Source of the DNA: Trichormus sp. NMC-1
GTDB taxonomy: Bacteria; Cyanobacteriota; Cyanobacteriia; Cyanobacteriales; Nostocaceae
NCBI RefSeq assembly: GCF_001858025.1
Contig: NZ_LZQD01000001.1
Span: forward strand, 767,994-824,630
Reading direction: 5' to 3'
DNA length: 56,637 bases
The notes beneath the pieces were generated by a model. It searched no databases. It was given only the letters and a program-made list of their open reading frames with translations, and was not told where the DNA came from. Within the stretch, counting starts at the first letter, position 1; each line of letters opens with the position of its first letter. The position numbers and the translations under genes were made by a program. Below are positions 1-9,100 of the stretch, piece by piece.

Positions 1-9
1 CACTCGTCA

Positions 10-234
10 TTACGGTGGCACAGTAGCTCCTTCTAGGTAGGAGGATGCTAATCCGTGGGTATACCAGGATGTGACGAAGGTTGTACCGGTTAGCCAACCG
101 CCTAGTGCGAGGAAGGCGCAGGGGAATAATAATATTCCTGACCAACCTACGAATACGAAGCGATCGCGCTTTAACCAGTCGTCTAATACGTCAAACCACC
201 CTCTCGACGGGGCGCGTCCAACTGCGATGGTCAT
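10..234 (-). pseudogene. psbD: Photosystem II D2 protein, 5' part only, ends in early stop
   Basis: The first 69 residues are unmistakable D2: MTIAVGRAP start, the [11 protein letters not shown] stretch, the first transmembrane helix ([21 protein letters not shown] region) and the lumenal [14 protein letters not shown]2 is a photosystem II reaction-centre subunit of about 352 residues in the thylakoid membrane. After YLEG the known family continues with [CA]NFLTVAVSTPA. Here the frame reads ATVPP and then meets TAA (10-12) and TGA (7-9). The divergence covers only the outermost 26 bases, so it could be a contig-end artefact, an insertion boundary or a real truncation. Cyanobacteria usually carry more than one psbD, so loss of one copy could be tolerated. 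The gene is divergent from ycf4. Confidence 0.85.
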
Positions 235-662
235 TGAACTACAATCCTCTTTTTTACTAAAATTGCCACGTTTTTAAGGCTGTGCAATCTTGGGATCAAA
301 TCCCATGAACGACTGCCGCGAGGAATTCAACGTTTTTTTTGACACACTTAGCCCTTTATAAGCGGCTAAAATGCTGAGAATTGACAACGTGAGTAGTTGG
401 GTATTTCTCAGGATTATGCCATTATACGTACCAGTCACTAGTAATCTAGCTTGTAGTAACTTAATGATTCTTAACTTATCACATTAGTCAGAATTTGTGC
501 TGTAGATGCGGAAGGTAATCAGATATTTCAAACTATATAAATATATGAATATCAGAAATTTAACAATTTGACACAGATTTTCTCATAATCTTACAACTTG
601 CAATACACACTGCTCAAGTGGCAGACTTTGAGAGAGAATATCTCACAGGCCAAGGTAGTTCC
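235..662. promoter_or_regulatory. Divergent psbD/ycf4 intergenic region
   Basis: These 428 bp must hold the psbD promoter on the minus strand and the ycf4 promoter on the plus strand. A short inverted repeat (TTAGCC at 348-353, GGCTAA at 364-369) lies near the middle. The right half is AT-rich. I see no other gene and cannot place -10/-35 boxes with confidence. Confidence 0.4.
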
Positions 663-1232
663 ATGACGGCATCAACAACGATTAATAAAGGCGATAGCCT
701 CTTGCATCAAAACGTTCTCGGTTCTCGTCGGTTTAGCAACTACTGGTGGGCAACTATCGTTACTTTGGGAGCAAGTGGCTTTTTGCTGGCTGGTATCTCC
801 AGCTATCTCAAAGTTAATTTACTCATAGTTACAGATGCAACTCAACTGATATTTGTCCCTCAAGGATTGGTGATGGGGTTATACGGCACAGCTGGAGTGC
901 TATTAGCATCATACCTGTGGTTAGTGATTTTATGGGACGTTGGCGGCGGCTACAACGAATTTAATCAGGAAACTGGCAAATTCAAAATCTTCCGCTGGGG
1001 TTTTCCTGGTAAAAACCGCCAAATTGAGATTGAAAATCGCATCCAAGATGTGCAATCTGTACGTATCTCTATCAAGGAAGGTCTCAATCCCCAACGCGCT
1101 CTTTATCTAAGAGTTAAGGGACGAAGAGACATCCCCCTGACGCGGGTAGGTCAACCTTTATCTTTAGCTGATTTGGAAACTCAAGGTGCTGAATTGGCAA
1201 GATTTTTGGGAGTACCCTTAGAAGGACTCTAA
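663..1232 (+). CDS. ycf4: Photosystem I assembly protein Ycf4
   Basis: Ycf4 is a thylakoid membrane protein that helps assemble photosystem I. I start it at the ATG at 663 (MTASTTINKGDS), because the upstream in-frame ATG at 618 would add 15 residues unlike the family; this gives 189 residues, the usual length. Two membrane spans are visible, about residues 24-45 (WWATIVTLGASGFLLAG) and 65-90 (GLVMGLYGTAGVLLASYLWLV). The hallmark NRQIEIENRIQDVQSVRI and GRRDIPLTRVGQPLSL segments follow in the cytosolic half. It is transcribed away from psbD. Confidence 0.95.
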   Translation: MTASTTINKGDSLLHQNVLGSRRFSNYWWATIVTLGASGFLLAGISSYLKVNLLIVTDATQLIFVPQGLVMGLYGTAGVLLASYLWLVILWDVGGGYNEFNQETGKFKIFRWGFPGKNRQIEIENRIQDVQSVRISIKEGLNPQRALYLRVKGRRDIPLTRVGQPLSLADLETQGAELARFLGVPLEGL

Positions 1233-1367
1233 GAATTGAGGCAGGGAGCAGGGAGGAGGGAGCAGGGGGTAGATTATCCATAACCTCTTCCCAGTCCCTG
1301 TTCTAAAATCCAAAATCTAAAATTGCGAAGAGAAGCTAAGATACTCTGGTTGAGTCAGTAACTGGCA

Positions 1368-2126
1368 ATGCGATTAAAATTTTCACAATTTCTGGTTGCT
1401 CTGTTGATGATTGGTGGTCTGATGTTGGGGGGATGTTCAGCAGAAAACGTAGCTTCTAATACATCTCCCACTTCGACAGCTACCTCAAAAGCAACTGAGG
1501 TAAGCCCCAAGTCAACTACTGAAGCGACAACGGTATCAGAAACTAGCAATGAGAAGATTCCGGGAATAAAAGATTTACCACGGCTTGAAGGTCAAGCTAC
1601 TGTGGTGATGACAGTTAAAGGCTCACCAATTACCATCGAAGTGGATGGTACTAATGCGCCAATAACTGCTGGTAACTTCGTTGATTTAGTACAGAAAGGT
1701 GTTTACAACGGGTTGGTATTTCATCGCGTTGTGCGTGAACCTCAACCGTTTGTGGCTCAAGGTGGTGATCCTAAAGGAAATGGAACTGGTGGCTATATAG
1801 ACCCCAAAATTGGAACTGAACGCCGTATACCCTTAGAAATTAAGCCAAAAGGCGCGAAAGACCCAATTTATGGTAAGACTATTACTGAGCAGCCTGAATT
1901 ACAGCATAAGCAAGGAGCGGTAGCAATGGCGCGATCGCAAACGCCTGATTCAGCTTCTTCTCAGTTTTACTTTGCTTTGGCTGATCAGGGATTCTTAGAT
2001 GGTAGCTATGCTGTATTTGGCTATGTCACCGAAGGCTTTGATGTAGTTAACAAAATCGAGCAGGGCGATACCATCGATTCTGCTAAAGTTACCAAAGGTG
2101 CAGAAAACCTGAAAACTCCTCAGTAG
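1368..2126 (+). CDS. Cyclophilin-type peptidyl-prolyl isomerase lipoprotein
   Basis: Peptidyl-prolyl cis-trans isomerases catalyse proline isomerisation during protein folding. The N-terminus is a lipoprotein signal (hydrophobic [14 protein letters not shown], lipobox LGGC with Cys at about residue 23), so the mature protein is probably lipid-anchored outside the cytoplasm. Residues 25-65 are a Ser/Thr-rich linker. The cyclophilin domain runs from about residue 77 to the end, with [47 protein letters not shown] and GSYAVFGYV. Length (252 residues) fits the cyanobacterial lipoprotein subgroup. It stands alone between ycf4 and the ketosynthase; a hairpin repeat follows its stop codon. Confidence 0.92.
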   Translation: MRLKFSQFLVALLMIGGLMLGGCSAENVASNTSPTSTATSKATEVSPKSTTEATTVSETSNEKIPGIKDLPRLEGQATVVMTVKGSPITIEVDGTNAPITAGNFVDLVQKGVYNGLVFHRVVREPQPFVAQGGDPKGNGTGGYIDPKIGTERRIPLEIKPKGAKDPIYGKTITEQPELQHKQGAVAMARSQTPDSASSQFYFALADQGFLDGSYAVFGYVTEGFDVVNKIEQGDTIDSAKVTKGAENLKTPQ

Positions 2127-2130
2127 TAAG

Positions 2131-2155
2131 TAGGGGCGTATTGCAATACGCCCTA
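2131..2155 (+). repeat. Palindromic repeat hairpin downstream of cyclophilin gene
   Basis: TAGGGGCGTATTG and CAATACGCCCTA form a nearly perfect hairpin 4 bases after the cyclophilin stop. There is no U-tract, so it may stabilise the 3' end rather than terminate transcription. This sequence resembles interspersed palindromes common in Nostoc-type genomes. Confidence 0.6.
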
Positions 2156-2214
2156 AAAATTACGTTGGCGTAGCCTGCTGGAAGCACTATTAGGAACTAC
2201 GAATTACGAATTGT

Positions 2215-3357
2215 GTGAAGGTTGTTGTTACTGGTATTGGTTTAGTTTCCGCTTTAGGCACAAGCTTAGAAGATAGCTGGCAAAATTTGTTAGCGGGTAA
2301 AACGGGCATTAAATTACATCAACTTTTTCCAGAACTGGGGATAATTCCTTTAGGCTTAATTGCTCAACAACCATCTGATTTGAATACGCTGACTCAGATG
2401 GTTGTTACTTCTGCTTTGCGAGATGCCCAACTAATCGCACCTCTACCTGACTGTGCTGTGGTAATTGGTTCTAGTCGTAGTTATCAAGCCGATTGGGAGT
2501 TATGGGCGCGGCAGATGTATGGTCAAAATGCCTGCCAAAAACCTTTAAATTTAGAAAATTGGTTGAATACCTTACCGCACATGAATGCGATCGCTGTAGC
2601 CAGAAAAATCGGGGCAACAGGGACAGTTTTAGCACCTATGGCGGCTTGTTCTACAGGAATTTGGGCAATTTCTCAAGCGGCTTTTGGGATTCAAACTGGG
2701 CAATATCAAAGAGCGATCGCTGGTGCAGTAGAAGCACCAATTACACCTCTCACCATCTCTGGATTTCAGCAAATGGGTGCTTTGGCAAAAACAGGCGCTT
2801 ATCCTTTTGATTTACACCGAGAAGGCTTAGTACTAGGAGAAGGTGGGGCTGTGTTTGTTCTCGAATCTGCGGAATTGGCAAAGCAGCGCCAAGCGAAGAT
2901 TTATGGGGAAATTCTCGGTTTTGGCTTGACAGCAGACGGATATCATGCTAACAAACCCGAACCAGAAGGTAAGAGTGCGATCGCAGCCATCAAGGAATGT
3001 TTAAAACGTAGTAGCTTAACACCAGCAGATATAGACTACATTCATGCTCATGGTACAGCTACTCTCCTCAATGACCATATAGAAAGCCAGATAATACAGC
3101 ATTTATTTCCTCAAAAAGTAGCTATTAGTTCCACCAAAGGTGCTACAGGGCATACATTAGGCGCATCCGCAGCCTTGGGTGTGGCTTTTTCGCTTATGGG
3201 TTTAAAGTATAAAAAGTTTCCACCTTGTGTGGGATTGCAGCAACCAGAATTTGATTTAAATTTCGTTACAGCAGCAAGAAATAGTGAAATGCAGCGGTTG
3301 CTATGTTTGAGTTTTGGCTTTGGTGGACAAAATGCTGCGATCGCTTTAGGCAATTGA
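2215..3357 (+). CDS. FabF-like beta-ketoacyl-ACP synthase
   Basis: This condensing enzyme of the thiolase fold would join a malonyl-ACP unit to an acyl chain. The catalytic triad is intact: Cys145 in PMAACSTG, His279 in HAHGTA and His313 in KGATGHTLGAS, with Lys308. The glycine-rich C-terminus (LSFGFGGQNAA) is also typical. At 380 residues it is shorter than housekeeping FabF (about 415) and more diverged, so it is probably a second ketosynthase, not the main fatty-acid enzyme. The start is GTG at 2215, giving MKVVVTGIGLVSALG; no clear Shine-Dalgarno precedes it. No acyl-carrier protein or other pathway gene is adjacent, so its product is unknown. Confidence 0.85.
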   Translation: MKVVVTGIGLVSALGTSLEDSWQNLLAGKTGIKLHQLFPELGIIPLGLIAQQPSDLNTLTQMVVTSALRDAQLIAPLPDCAVVIGSSRSYQADWELWARQMYGQNACQKPLNLENWLNTLPHMNAIAVARKIGATGTVLAPMAACSTGIWAISQAAFGIQTGQYQRAIAGAVEAPITPLTISGFQQMGALAKTGAYPFDLHREGLVLGEGGAVFVLESAELAKQRQAKIYGEILGFGLTADGYHANKPEPEGKSAIAAIKECLKRSSLTPADIDYIHAHGTATLLNDHIESQIIQHLFPQKVAISSTKGATGHTLGASAALGVAFSLMGLKYKKFPPCVGLQQPEFDLNFVTAARNSEMQRLLCLSFGFGGQNAAIALGN

Positions 3358-3714
3358 AATTTTGTTACTGAGTAATCAATTTGAGATTATAAGAGGGAAC
3401 TCTTCCTCAGAAAATTTACGTCTGCAAGATTTTAACCTTTGTATATAAAAAATTATCAAATAATCCAAGCTGGTTCGTAAAACATTCAAAACACGCTGTA
3501 TTCCATAGTATGCAGTTGGTGAAACTAGTGCAGAGTTATAGACTCTTAATGAGTTAAAAATACTTTCAAATCTAAGTAGCCATCATGAACTGCGTACACC
3601 AGGACACATGAAAAACTTCTTATTCCACTCCACGAAACAGCAGGGAGGGGTTAGGGGTGGGGTCTTATTTTCAAGTCAGGGGAGTAACAAACAATAATCA
3701 AGGGGTAAATAATC
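3358..3714. other. Intergenic region, 357 bp
   Basis: The region is AT-rich with a GGGAGGGGTTAGGGGTGGGG tract near 3643-3662, a motif repeated in intergenic DNA of related cyanobacteria. It must hold the promoter of the DUF928/cyclase pair. No gene or structured RNA was recognised. Confidence 0.4.
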
Positions 3715-4461
3715 ATGAAATGGCTCCAGGCATCTTTGTGTTTACTGATGGTTTCTTTAACTGCGTATACTACCACGGCATCAGTGTTAGCTCAGTCACA
3801 CCCAACACCAAAAACTTGGCGAATTAGTCAGAAATTTAAGCCACAAAGAGGAAAAGATCCAAATCCCCCAACGGTGGGTGCTGCAACCCGTAGTGCCTCA
3901 TGTCTCCAAGGCAAAAAAGAAATAACGCCCTTAATCCCTGCCGATAAATTAGGGCTGACTTTAAATGGGCATCCTACATTTTATTGGTCTGTGCCTACTC
4001 TCCCAGTCAGAACCGCCCAGTTTACTATCGAGATAAATGGAGATGAACAACCATTTTATGAAACAGACATAACGCTTCCTAAACAACCAGGAATTCTTAG
4101 CTTTACCCTCCCTAAAAATACACCTGAATTAGCAATAGGTAAAACTTACCGCTGGTATCTAACAATAATTTGTGATGGCGAAGACTCTAGCAACAATCCT
4201 TATGTAGCGGGTTTAGTAAAACGTACACAAGCAGACTTAACTTTATTAAATGCTTTAGCAAAAGCAACCGCATGGCAACTACCAAGTATCTACGCAGAAT
4301 CCGGTATTTGGCATGAAGCACTAACTACTTCAGTAGAGTTACGCTGTACTCAGCCAAATGACTTAGTAATCAAGCTAAATTGGAGACAATTGTTAACATC
4401 AGTGGGATTAAATGACATCCTATCTGAGCCATTACTCGATTCTTGTCAGACCAAGAATTAA
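3715..4461 (+). CDS. DUF928 secreted protein
   Basis: The protein has a signal peptide (MKWLQASLCLLMVSLTAYTT, likely cut near VLAQS) and a mature part of about 220 residues. The pattern GAATRSASCLQGKKEITPLIPADKLGLTLNGHPTFYWSVP, followed by a beta-rich segment and YRWYLTIICD, matches DUF928, a cyanobacterial family of unknown function. The gene ends 12 bases before the CHASE2/cyclase gene and is surely cotranscribed with it. CHASE2 is an extracytoplasmic sensor domain, so this periplasmic protein might work with the sensor; that is inference from position only. Confidence 0.8.
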   Translation: MKWLQASLCLLMVSLTAYTTTASVLAQSHPTPKTWRISQKFKPQRGKDPNPPTVGAATRSASCLQGKKEITPLIPADKLGLTLNGHPTFYWSVPTLPVRTAQFTIEINGDEQPFYETDITLPKQPGILSFTLPKNTPELAIGKTYRWYLTIICDGEDSSNNPYVAGLVKRTQADLTLLNALAKATAWQLPSIYAESGIWHEALTTSVELRCTQPNDLVIKLNWRQLLTSVGLNDILSEPLLDSCQTKN

Positions 4462-4473
4462 TAACTGACTGTT

Positions 4474-6690
4474 ATGTGGGAAAAGCTGAAACAGCGAATA
4501 TGGGAATGGCGTGGGGTTGTAATAGCTGTTCCCAATGTCACATTGATTGTGATCGCCTTACGGTTGATTGGATTGCTTCAATCTCTAGAATTGACAGCCT
4601 TGGATCAATTTTTTCTGCTTCGTCCACAAGAGCCAGTTGATAACCGCATAGTTATAGTTGAAATTAATGAAGCAGATATCAAAAAACAGAAAAGTTGGCC
4701 TATTTCTGATGCAGTACTTGCCACCTTATTAAATAGGATTAAGCAACAACAACCCAAAGTGATCGGTTTAGACATTTATCGTAACTTAGTTGTCAATCCT
4801 GGTTATCAAGACTTGGTGAAAGTATTTGAGTCTACCCCCAACTTGATTGGAATCCAAAAAGTTCTTGAGAGCGTTGATAGTTCGCCCGTGGAACCACCAC
4901 CTCTATTGAAGCAACGTCAGCAGGTAGGGGGAAATGACGTACCTGTAGATGGAGATGGTAGAGTTCGTCGAGGAATGCTCTACCTGTTTTCAGATGATGA
5001 TAATTTCATAGAAAGTTTTAGTCTGAAACTAGCATTATCGTATTTAGCATCGGATGGGATTACAGAGAAAGAGGCTACCACTAACCCAAATTACTTACAA
5101 TTGGGTAAGGGTATTTTTCCGAGATTCCAAGCTAATGATGGTGGTTATGTCGGGGTAAATGCTGGCAGCTACCAAGTACTATTAAACTACAGAGGACGGA
5201 TAGATAAGTTTACCAAGGTTTCCCTCACCGCAGTTCTAGAAAACAGTATTGAACCAGATTTGATGCGGGGAAAGGTAGTAATAATTGGTTCAACTGCGGA
5301 GAGTTTGAGAGATACTTTTTTTACACCATATAGTAGTAAAGTATTTGCCGCACCTGAACGGATGGCAGGTGTAACAATTCATGCTAATTTAACCAGTCAA
5401 ATTTTGAGTTCGGCTTTAGATGGTCGTCCATTAATTAAATCTGGAAATGAGCCTTTTGAATGGCTGTGGATTTTCCTGTGGTCAACTATTGGCGCTATAT
5501 TATCTTGGCAGCAACGCCACAATATCTTTTTGATTATTGTCAGTATTTCTGTTGCTGGTACTGGTTTAATTGGCGGCTGCTTCTTAGCATTTTTAGTTGG
5601 ATGGTGGATTCCTATAGTTCCACCAGCGTTAGGATTAGCAGGAGCGACCATAGCTATTACTCAGTATATTGCCCATAGTGCTGCCAGTCTGCAAAAAACC
5701 TTTGGGCGTTACCTCACAGAAGAAGTGGTCGCTAATTTAATAGAAACTCCTTCTGGTTTGAAGCTAGGGGGAGAACGTAGAAAAGTCACAATTCTAGTGT
5801 CTGATGTCAGAGGATTTTCAGCTATTTCTGAGGAATTTCCTCCTGAACAGGTGGTGAAAATTCTTAATCTTTATTTGGAAGTGATGACAGATATCATTAA
5901 TCAGCATAAAGGTACGATTAATGATTTTATGGGCGATGGGATTTTGGTGATGTTTGGTGCGCCTATTAGTCGTGAAGATGATTCTCAAAGAGCGATCGCT
6001 TGTGCTGTGGCTATGCAATTGGCTATGCAACAGGTAAATGCAAAAAATCAACAAATGAATCTCCCAATTCTAGAAATGGGAATTGGCATTAATACAGGTG
6101 AAGTTGTAGCTGGAAATATTGGTTCCCAAAAACGCGCTGAATACACAGTTATTGGCAGTCATGTCAATTTAGCGGCTCGGATTGAATCATATTCAGTAGG
6201 AGGACAAATTCTCATTTCTGAGCATACTTGGAAAGATGCCAATATTGATTTAAGAATTGATAATCAATTGCAAGTGGAACCGAAAGGAATCAAACATCCG
6301 ATCACTGTTTATGAAATAGGTGGTATTGGCGAAAAATATAATCTGTTTTTGCCAAAAATTAATGAAGATATAGATATTTTAAGTGAAGAATTACCTATTG
6401 AATTTATTGTTTTACATGGCAAACACGTAGATGGGAAAATATTTACAGGTGCAATCGTTGGACTTTCAGAGAACGGCGCACAACTACGCTCTAGCTTGGA
6501 TTTACAGCTATTAAGTAATCTCAAACTTAAGTTATCAACAGAAACAGCACTGTCTACGGAAGCACCAGATATTTATGCCAAAGTCATGAAAAAATCGGCT
6601 GTTGAGGAAAATCATTTTTTGATTCGATTTACAGGAATTCTTCCCAAGGGGATGAAACGACTTAAGAAGGTAGGGCAAACATTGCCTTAG
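4474..6690 (+). CDS. CHASE2-sensor class III nucleotide cyclase with PilZ-like tail
   Basis: 738 residues. After one N-terminal membrane anchor comes an extracytoplasmic CHASE2 sensor (about residues 35-325; DQFFLLRP, VIGLDIYRN, GKVVIIGSTAESLRDTFFTP). Three membrane helices follow (about 335-400), then a class III cyclase domain (about 425-600). Both metal-binding aspartates are present (ILVSDVRGFS and FMGDGILVMFG), as are the transition-state Asn and Arg in NLAARIES. The usual substrate-specifying Asp in the IGD motif is replaced: the sequence reads VIGSHVNLAARI. The last about 100 residues look like a degenerate PilZ domain (GAIVGLSENGAQL) without the RxxxR motif. It probably makes cAMP in response to an external signal. 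Confidence 0.88.
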   Translation: MWEKLKQRIWEWRGVVIAVPNVTLIVIALRLIGLLQSLELTALDQFFLLRPQEPVDNRIVIVEINEADIKKQKSWPISDAVLATLLNRIKQQQPKVIGLDIYRNLVVNPGYQDLVKVFESTPNLIGIQKVLESVDSSPVEPPPLLKQRQQVGGNDVPVDGDGRVRRGMLYLFSDDDNFIESFSLKLALSYLASDGITEKEATTNPNYLQLGKGIFPRFQANDGGYVGVNAGSYQVLLNYRGRIDKFTKVSLTAVLENSIEPDLMRGKVVIIGSTAESLRDTFFTPYSSKVFAAPERMAGVTIHANLTSQILSSALDGRPLIKSGNEPFEWLWIFLWSTIGAILSWQQRHNIFLIIVSISVAGTGLIGGCFLAFLVGWWIPIVPPALGLAGATIAITQYIAHSAASLQKTFGRYLTEEVVANLIETPSGLKLGGERRKVTILVSDVRGFSAISEEFPPEQVVKILNLYLEVMTDIINQHKGTINDFMGDGILVMFGAPISREDDSQRAIACAVAMQLAMQQVNAKNQQMNLPILEMGIGINTGEVVAGNIGSQKRAEYTVIGSHVNLAARIESYSVGGQILISEHTWKDANIDLRIDNQLQVEPKGIKHPITVYEIGGIGEKYNLFLPKINEDIDILSEELPIEFIVLHGKHVDGKIFTGAIVGLSENGAQLRSSLDLQLLSNLKLKLSTETALSTEAPDIYAKVMKKSAVEENHFLIRFTGILPKGMKRLKKVGQTLP

Positions 6691-6766
6691 CGGACAGAGG
6701 AAAATTTCATAGTTGGCGCATTTTTTTGTAAAATCAGTTGGCAGCTTCATTCTTGGGTGAACAGCT

Positions 6767-7792
6767 TTGTTAGCAGCTTTACTTTATGGACAGGAAGATT
6801 TACGTCTAGAACAAGTCCCTGAACCAATTCCAGCAGAGGGGGAAGTAGTGATTCAGGTGGGGGCAGCTACTACTTGTGGTACGGATTTAAAGGTCTGGCG
6901 ACGTGGTGGCCATGCGAAAATGTTGACTCCCCCTACGTTGTTTGGTCATGAGGCTGCGGGAACAATTGTGGCTGTGGGTACTGGTGTAACTAATTGGCAG
7001 ATAGGCGCTCGCATTGTCGCTAATAATTCTGCACCTTGCATGAAATGTTTTTTTTGTCAACGTCAAGAATATTCTCTTTGTCCAAATTTGACATGGAATA
7101 ATGGGACTTTTGCCGAATATCTGAAAATTCCCGCACCGATTGTACAGCAAAATATGTTGCGGCTTCCCAATGAGTTACCCTTTGAATTGGCAGCAATGAC
7201 GGAACCTCTAGCCTGTGTATTGCATGGGGTAGCCCGTTCTCATGTTAAACCTCAAGACCGGGTAGTTGTTTTGGGAGATGGGGCAATTGGGCTGATGTTT
7301 GTGGCAGTTTTAGCGGCGAAAGTAGAGGTTTTGCTGTGGGGAGGGAATGACCAAAGGCTAGAAATTGGCAAAAAATTGGGTGCATCCCAAACTTTTAATT
7401 ATCATCAAGTAGCGGATATTCCTGGTGTAGTCAAGAAATTAACTGAAAGCTGGGGTGCGGATGTGGTGATAGAGGCTACGGGAGTTCCGAGTGTATGGGA
7501 AATAGCGATCGCTTGCGCCCGTCCCGGTGCGACTGTAAATTTATTTGGTGGTTGTCCCAAAGATACGACAATTACCGTAAATACAGAAAAGCTACATTAT
7601 AGTGAATTAACCCTAAAAGGCGTATTTCACAACACACCTGAATATGTACGGGCGGCGTTGTCACTAATAGCTAGTAGGAAGATTCCTTTTGAGTTACTAA
7701 TCAGTGAACAGCGGTCATTAAAAGATTTAGAACAGGTGTTTGCTGATATGAAAGCACGTAAAGTGATCAAGGTGGCAATGTTACCCTCTTGA
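6767..7792 (+). CDS. Zinc-dependent medium-chain alcohol dehydrogenase
   Basis: 341 residues of the medium-chain dehydrogenase/reductase superfamily, sorbitol/threonine dehydrogenase-like. Catalytic zinc ligands are Cys37 (TTCGTDLK) and His61-Glu62 (GHEAAG). The structural zinc lobe is complete: Cys91, Cys94, Cys97 and Cys105. The NAD(P)-binding Rossmann motif is VVVLGDGAIGLM. The start is TTG at 6767 (MLAALLYGQEDLRLEQ); no upstream ATG fits. The gene stands alone 76 bases after the cyclase gene. The substrate cannot be read from the sequence. Confidence 0.88.
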   Translation: MLAALLYGQEDLRLEQVPEPIPAEGEVVIQVGAATTCGTDLKVWRRGGHAKMLTPPTLFGHEAAGTIVAVGTGVTNWQIGARIVANNSAPCMKCFFCQRQEYSLCPNLTWNNGTFAEYLKIPAPIVQQNMLRLPNELPFELAAMTEPLACVLHGVARSHVKPQDRVVVLGDGAIGLMFVAVLAAKVEVLLWGGNDQRLEIGKKLGASQTFNYHQVADIPGVVKKLTESWGADVVIEATGVPSVWEIAIACARPGATVNLFGGCPKDTTITVNTEKLHYSELTLKGVFHNTPEYVRAALSLIASRKIPFELLISEQRSLKDLEQVFADMKARKVIKVAMLPS

Positions 7793-7800
7793 AAAGATTC

Positions 7801-7833
7801 AGATCCCCGACTTCTCAAAGAAGTCGGGGATCT
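7801..7833. repeat. Palindromic repeat AGATCCCCGACTTCT, copy 1
   Basis: Two 15-base arms, AGATCCCCGACTTCT and its exact complement, flank a 3-base loop (CAA). It begins 8 bases after the dehydrogenase stop. The same palindrome occurs at 32179-32213, 35237-35271 and 37979-38011, each just after a gene. It may act as a 3'-end hairpin. Confidence 0.9.
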
Positions 7834-7899
7834 ATAAGTTTTCTATGGACAACACAGGGAAAACTATTTTTAATGGTGATGTTATTTCTAAATAGGAAA

Positions 7900-8511
7900 A
7901 TGCTAAAAAAATCGCTGCTTAATTTTTTAATTTTGCCTTTTTCCCTAATTCCTTGGTTATCCGGGGAAATACTCTTAAATTCTCTAGCTAAGGCGTTACC
8001 AGGAGAAAGTACAGAGGAAGTAACAACCTGGATTCAAGCCCATCCGACGCTTCGTCCTAGAAGTGGGGAGCGATTGTTTGTGAGTAAAAGTGATACGGCC
8101 GCCCAAAGATTCACTTTTCAAGCGTCGGTATTACCTCCAGGTAAGGTGACATTTACTCCAGATCGCAGCACCATTCGTACTGAGCGCATGACTATGTATG
8201 ATGGTGTTAATGGTGTGACACTTCAGCGTCTTGAAGAATCTTTGCGGGTAATTTATAGCTTGGATATTTATCAAGACTATAATCGCGCCCAGGTGGTTTA
8301 CGAGTATCCTAACCAGAGTGCAATTAATCAGGCACGTTTGGCAAAAACCCCAATTCGAGAAGCATTAAAGGGACAATTACGGGTAGGCGATCGCTATGCC
8401 TATTGGGTAGAAATTGCTCAACCCAGGCAAGGTAAGGCTTTGAGCGGTCAAATAACAGTTTTTCTTAAATCTGATTTGGATAAGTTACAAGCAGAACTGA
8501 GAACCCGTTAA
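7900..8511 (+). CDS. Secreted protein of unknown function
   Basis: I do not recognise the family. The start at 7900 (MLKKSLLNFLILPFSLIPW) gives a normal signal peptide; an in-frame start at 7789 would translate through the palindromic repeat at 7801-7833 and is unlikely. ATGs at 7873 and 7879 are also possible. The mature part (about 170 residues) is beta-rich with no cysteines. It has FTFQASVLPPGK, a central MYDGVNGVTLQRLEESLRVIY and a basic end. It resembles conserved cyanobacterial hypothetical envelope proteins. Confidence 0.65.
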   Translation: MLKKSLLNFLILPFSLIPWLSGEILLNSLAKALPGESTEEVTTWIQAHPTLRPRSGERLFVSKSDTAAQRFTFQASVLPPGKVTFTPDRSTIRTERMTMYDGVNGVTLQRLEESLRVIYSLDIYQDYNRAQVVYEYPNQSAINQARLAKTPIREALKGQLRVGDRYAYWVEIAQPRQGKALSGQITVFLKSDLDKLQAELRTR

Positions 8512-8559
8512 TAATAACTAAGGGTGTAGGTTTTGTAATTTTGAATTTTGAATTTCGCA

Positions 8560-8931
8560 TCATCCTTCATCCTTTAGCTTGCTTCCAGCGGGTAGGGTTT
8601 CCCATGTGCCGGAAAATATACTTTCTGCTGCTAGAGAAATGCGTTGCAAATCTTCTTTAAGTAGTGGTGGCCAGTCAACACCTGCTTTGCGTCCGGCAGC
8701 AAAGAACTGCAAAGCTTTAATACCTAATTTATATAAGGCAAATGCAAGTTCTTTATCTAAGCTAGAAGTTTCTTTCAGGTTTTCAAACACCACTTTCAAG
8801 GCTAATAATATTGAGGTAATTTGACCTGGTATAGGGAGTTTTCCTTGTTTTAGATGATTTAACAACGCATCTGATGTTTCTTCATCTGTTGTTTGGTCTA
8901 TGAGTAGTTTACGTGCTATTTCGTAGTTCAT
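8560..8931 (-). CDS. Conserved hypothetical protein, all-helical
   Basis: 123 residues, not recognised. It begins MNYEIARKLLIDQTTDEETSDALL, is predicted helical throughout by its hydrophobic pattern, and has no signal peptide or membrane span. It is the last of three small minus-strand genes (9728-10051, 9101-9646, 8560-8931) downstream of rpoC2, but gaps of 81 and 169 bp make a single operon uncertain. Confidence 0.6.
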   Translation of the reverse strand: MNYEIARKLLIDQTTDEETSDALLNHLKQGKLPIPGQITSILLALKVVFENLKETSSLDKELAFALYKLGIKALQFFAAGRKAGVDWPPLLKEDLQRISLAAESIFSGTWETLPAGSKLKDEG

Positions 8932-8995
8932 GCATCCAGCTTACCGTAGTTTATCTGGTATTGGCAGCCAAGACCCTCATAAAAATCCTAACTTC

Positions 8996-9040
8996 GCTTA
9001 ATTTAAATTGGCTTAATTTAAATTGGCTTAATTTAAATTG
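8996..9040. repeat. Three perfect tandem copies of GCTTAATTTAAATTG
   Basis: A 15-base unit is repeated three times without change (8996-9010, 9011-9025, 9026-9040) in the gap between two minus-strand genes. Each unit contains the palindrome AATTTAAATT. Confidence 0.9.
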
Positions 9041-9100
9041 TTCATTTTTGAAAATATTCGGAATTCACCCCAATTTGAATTTATTCTTATTTCAAAATTC

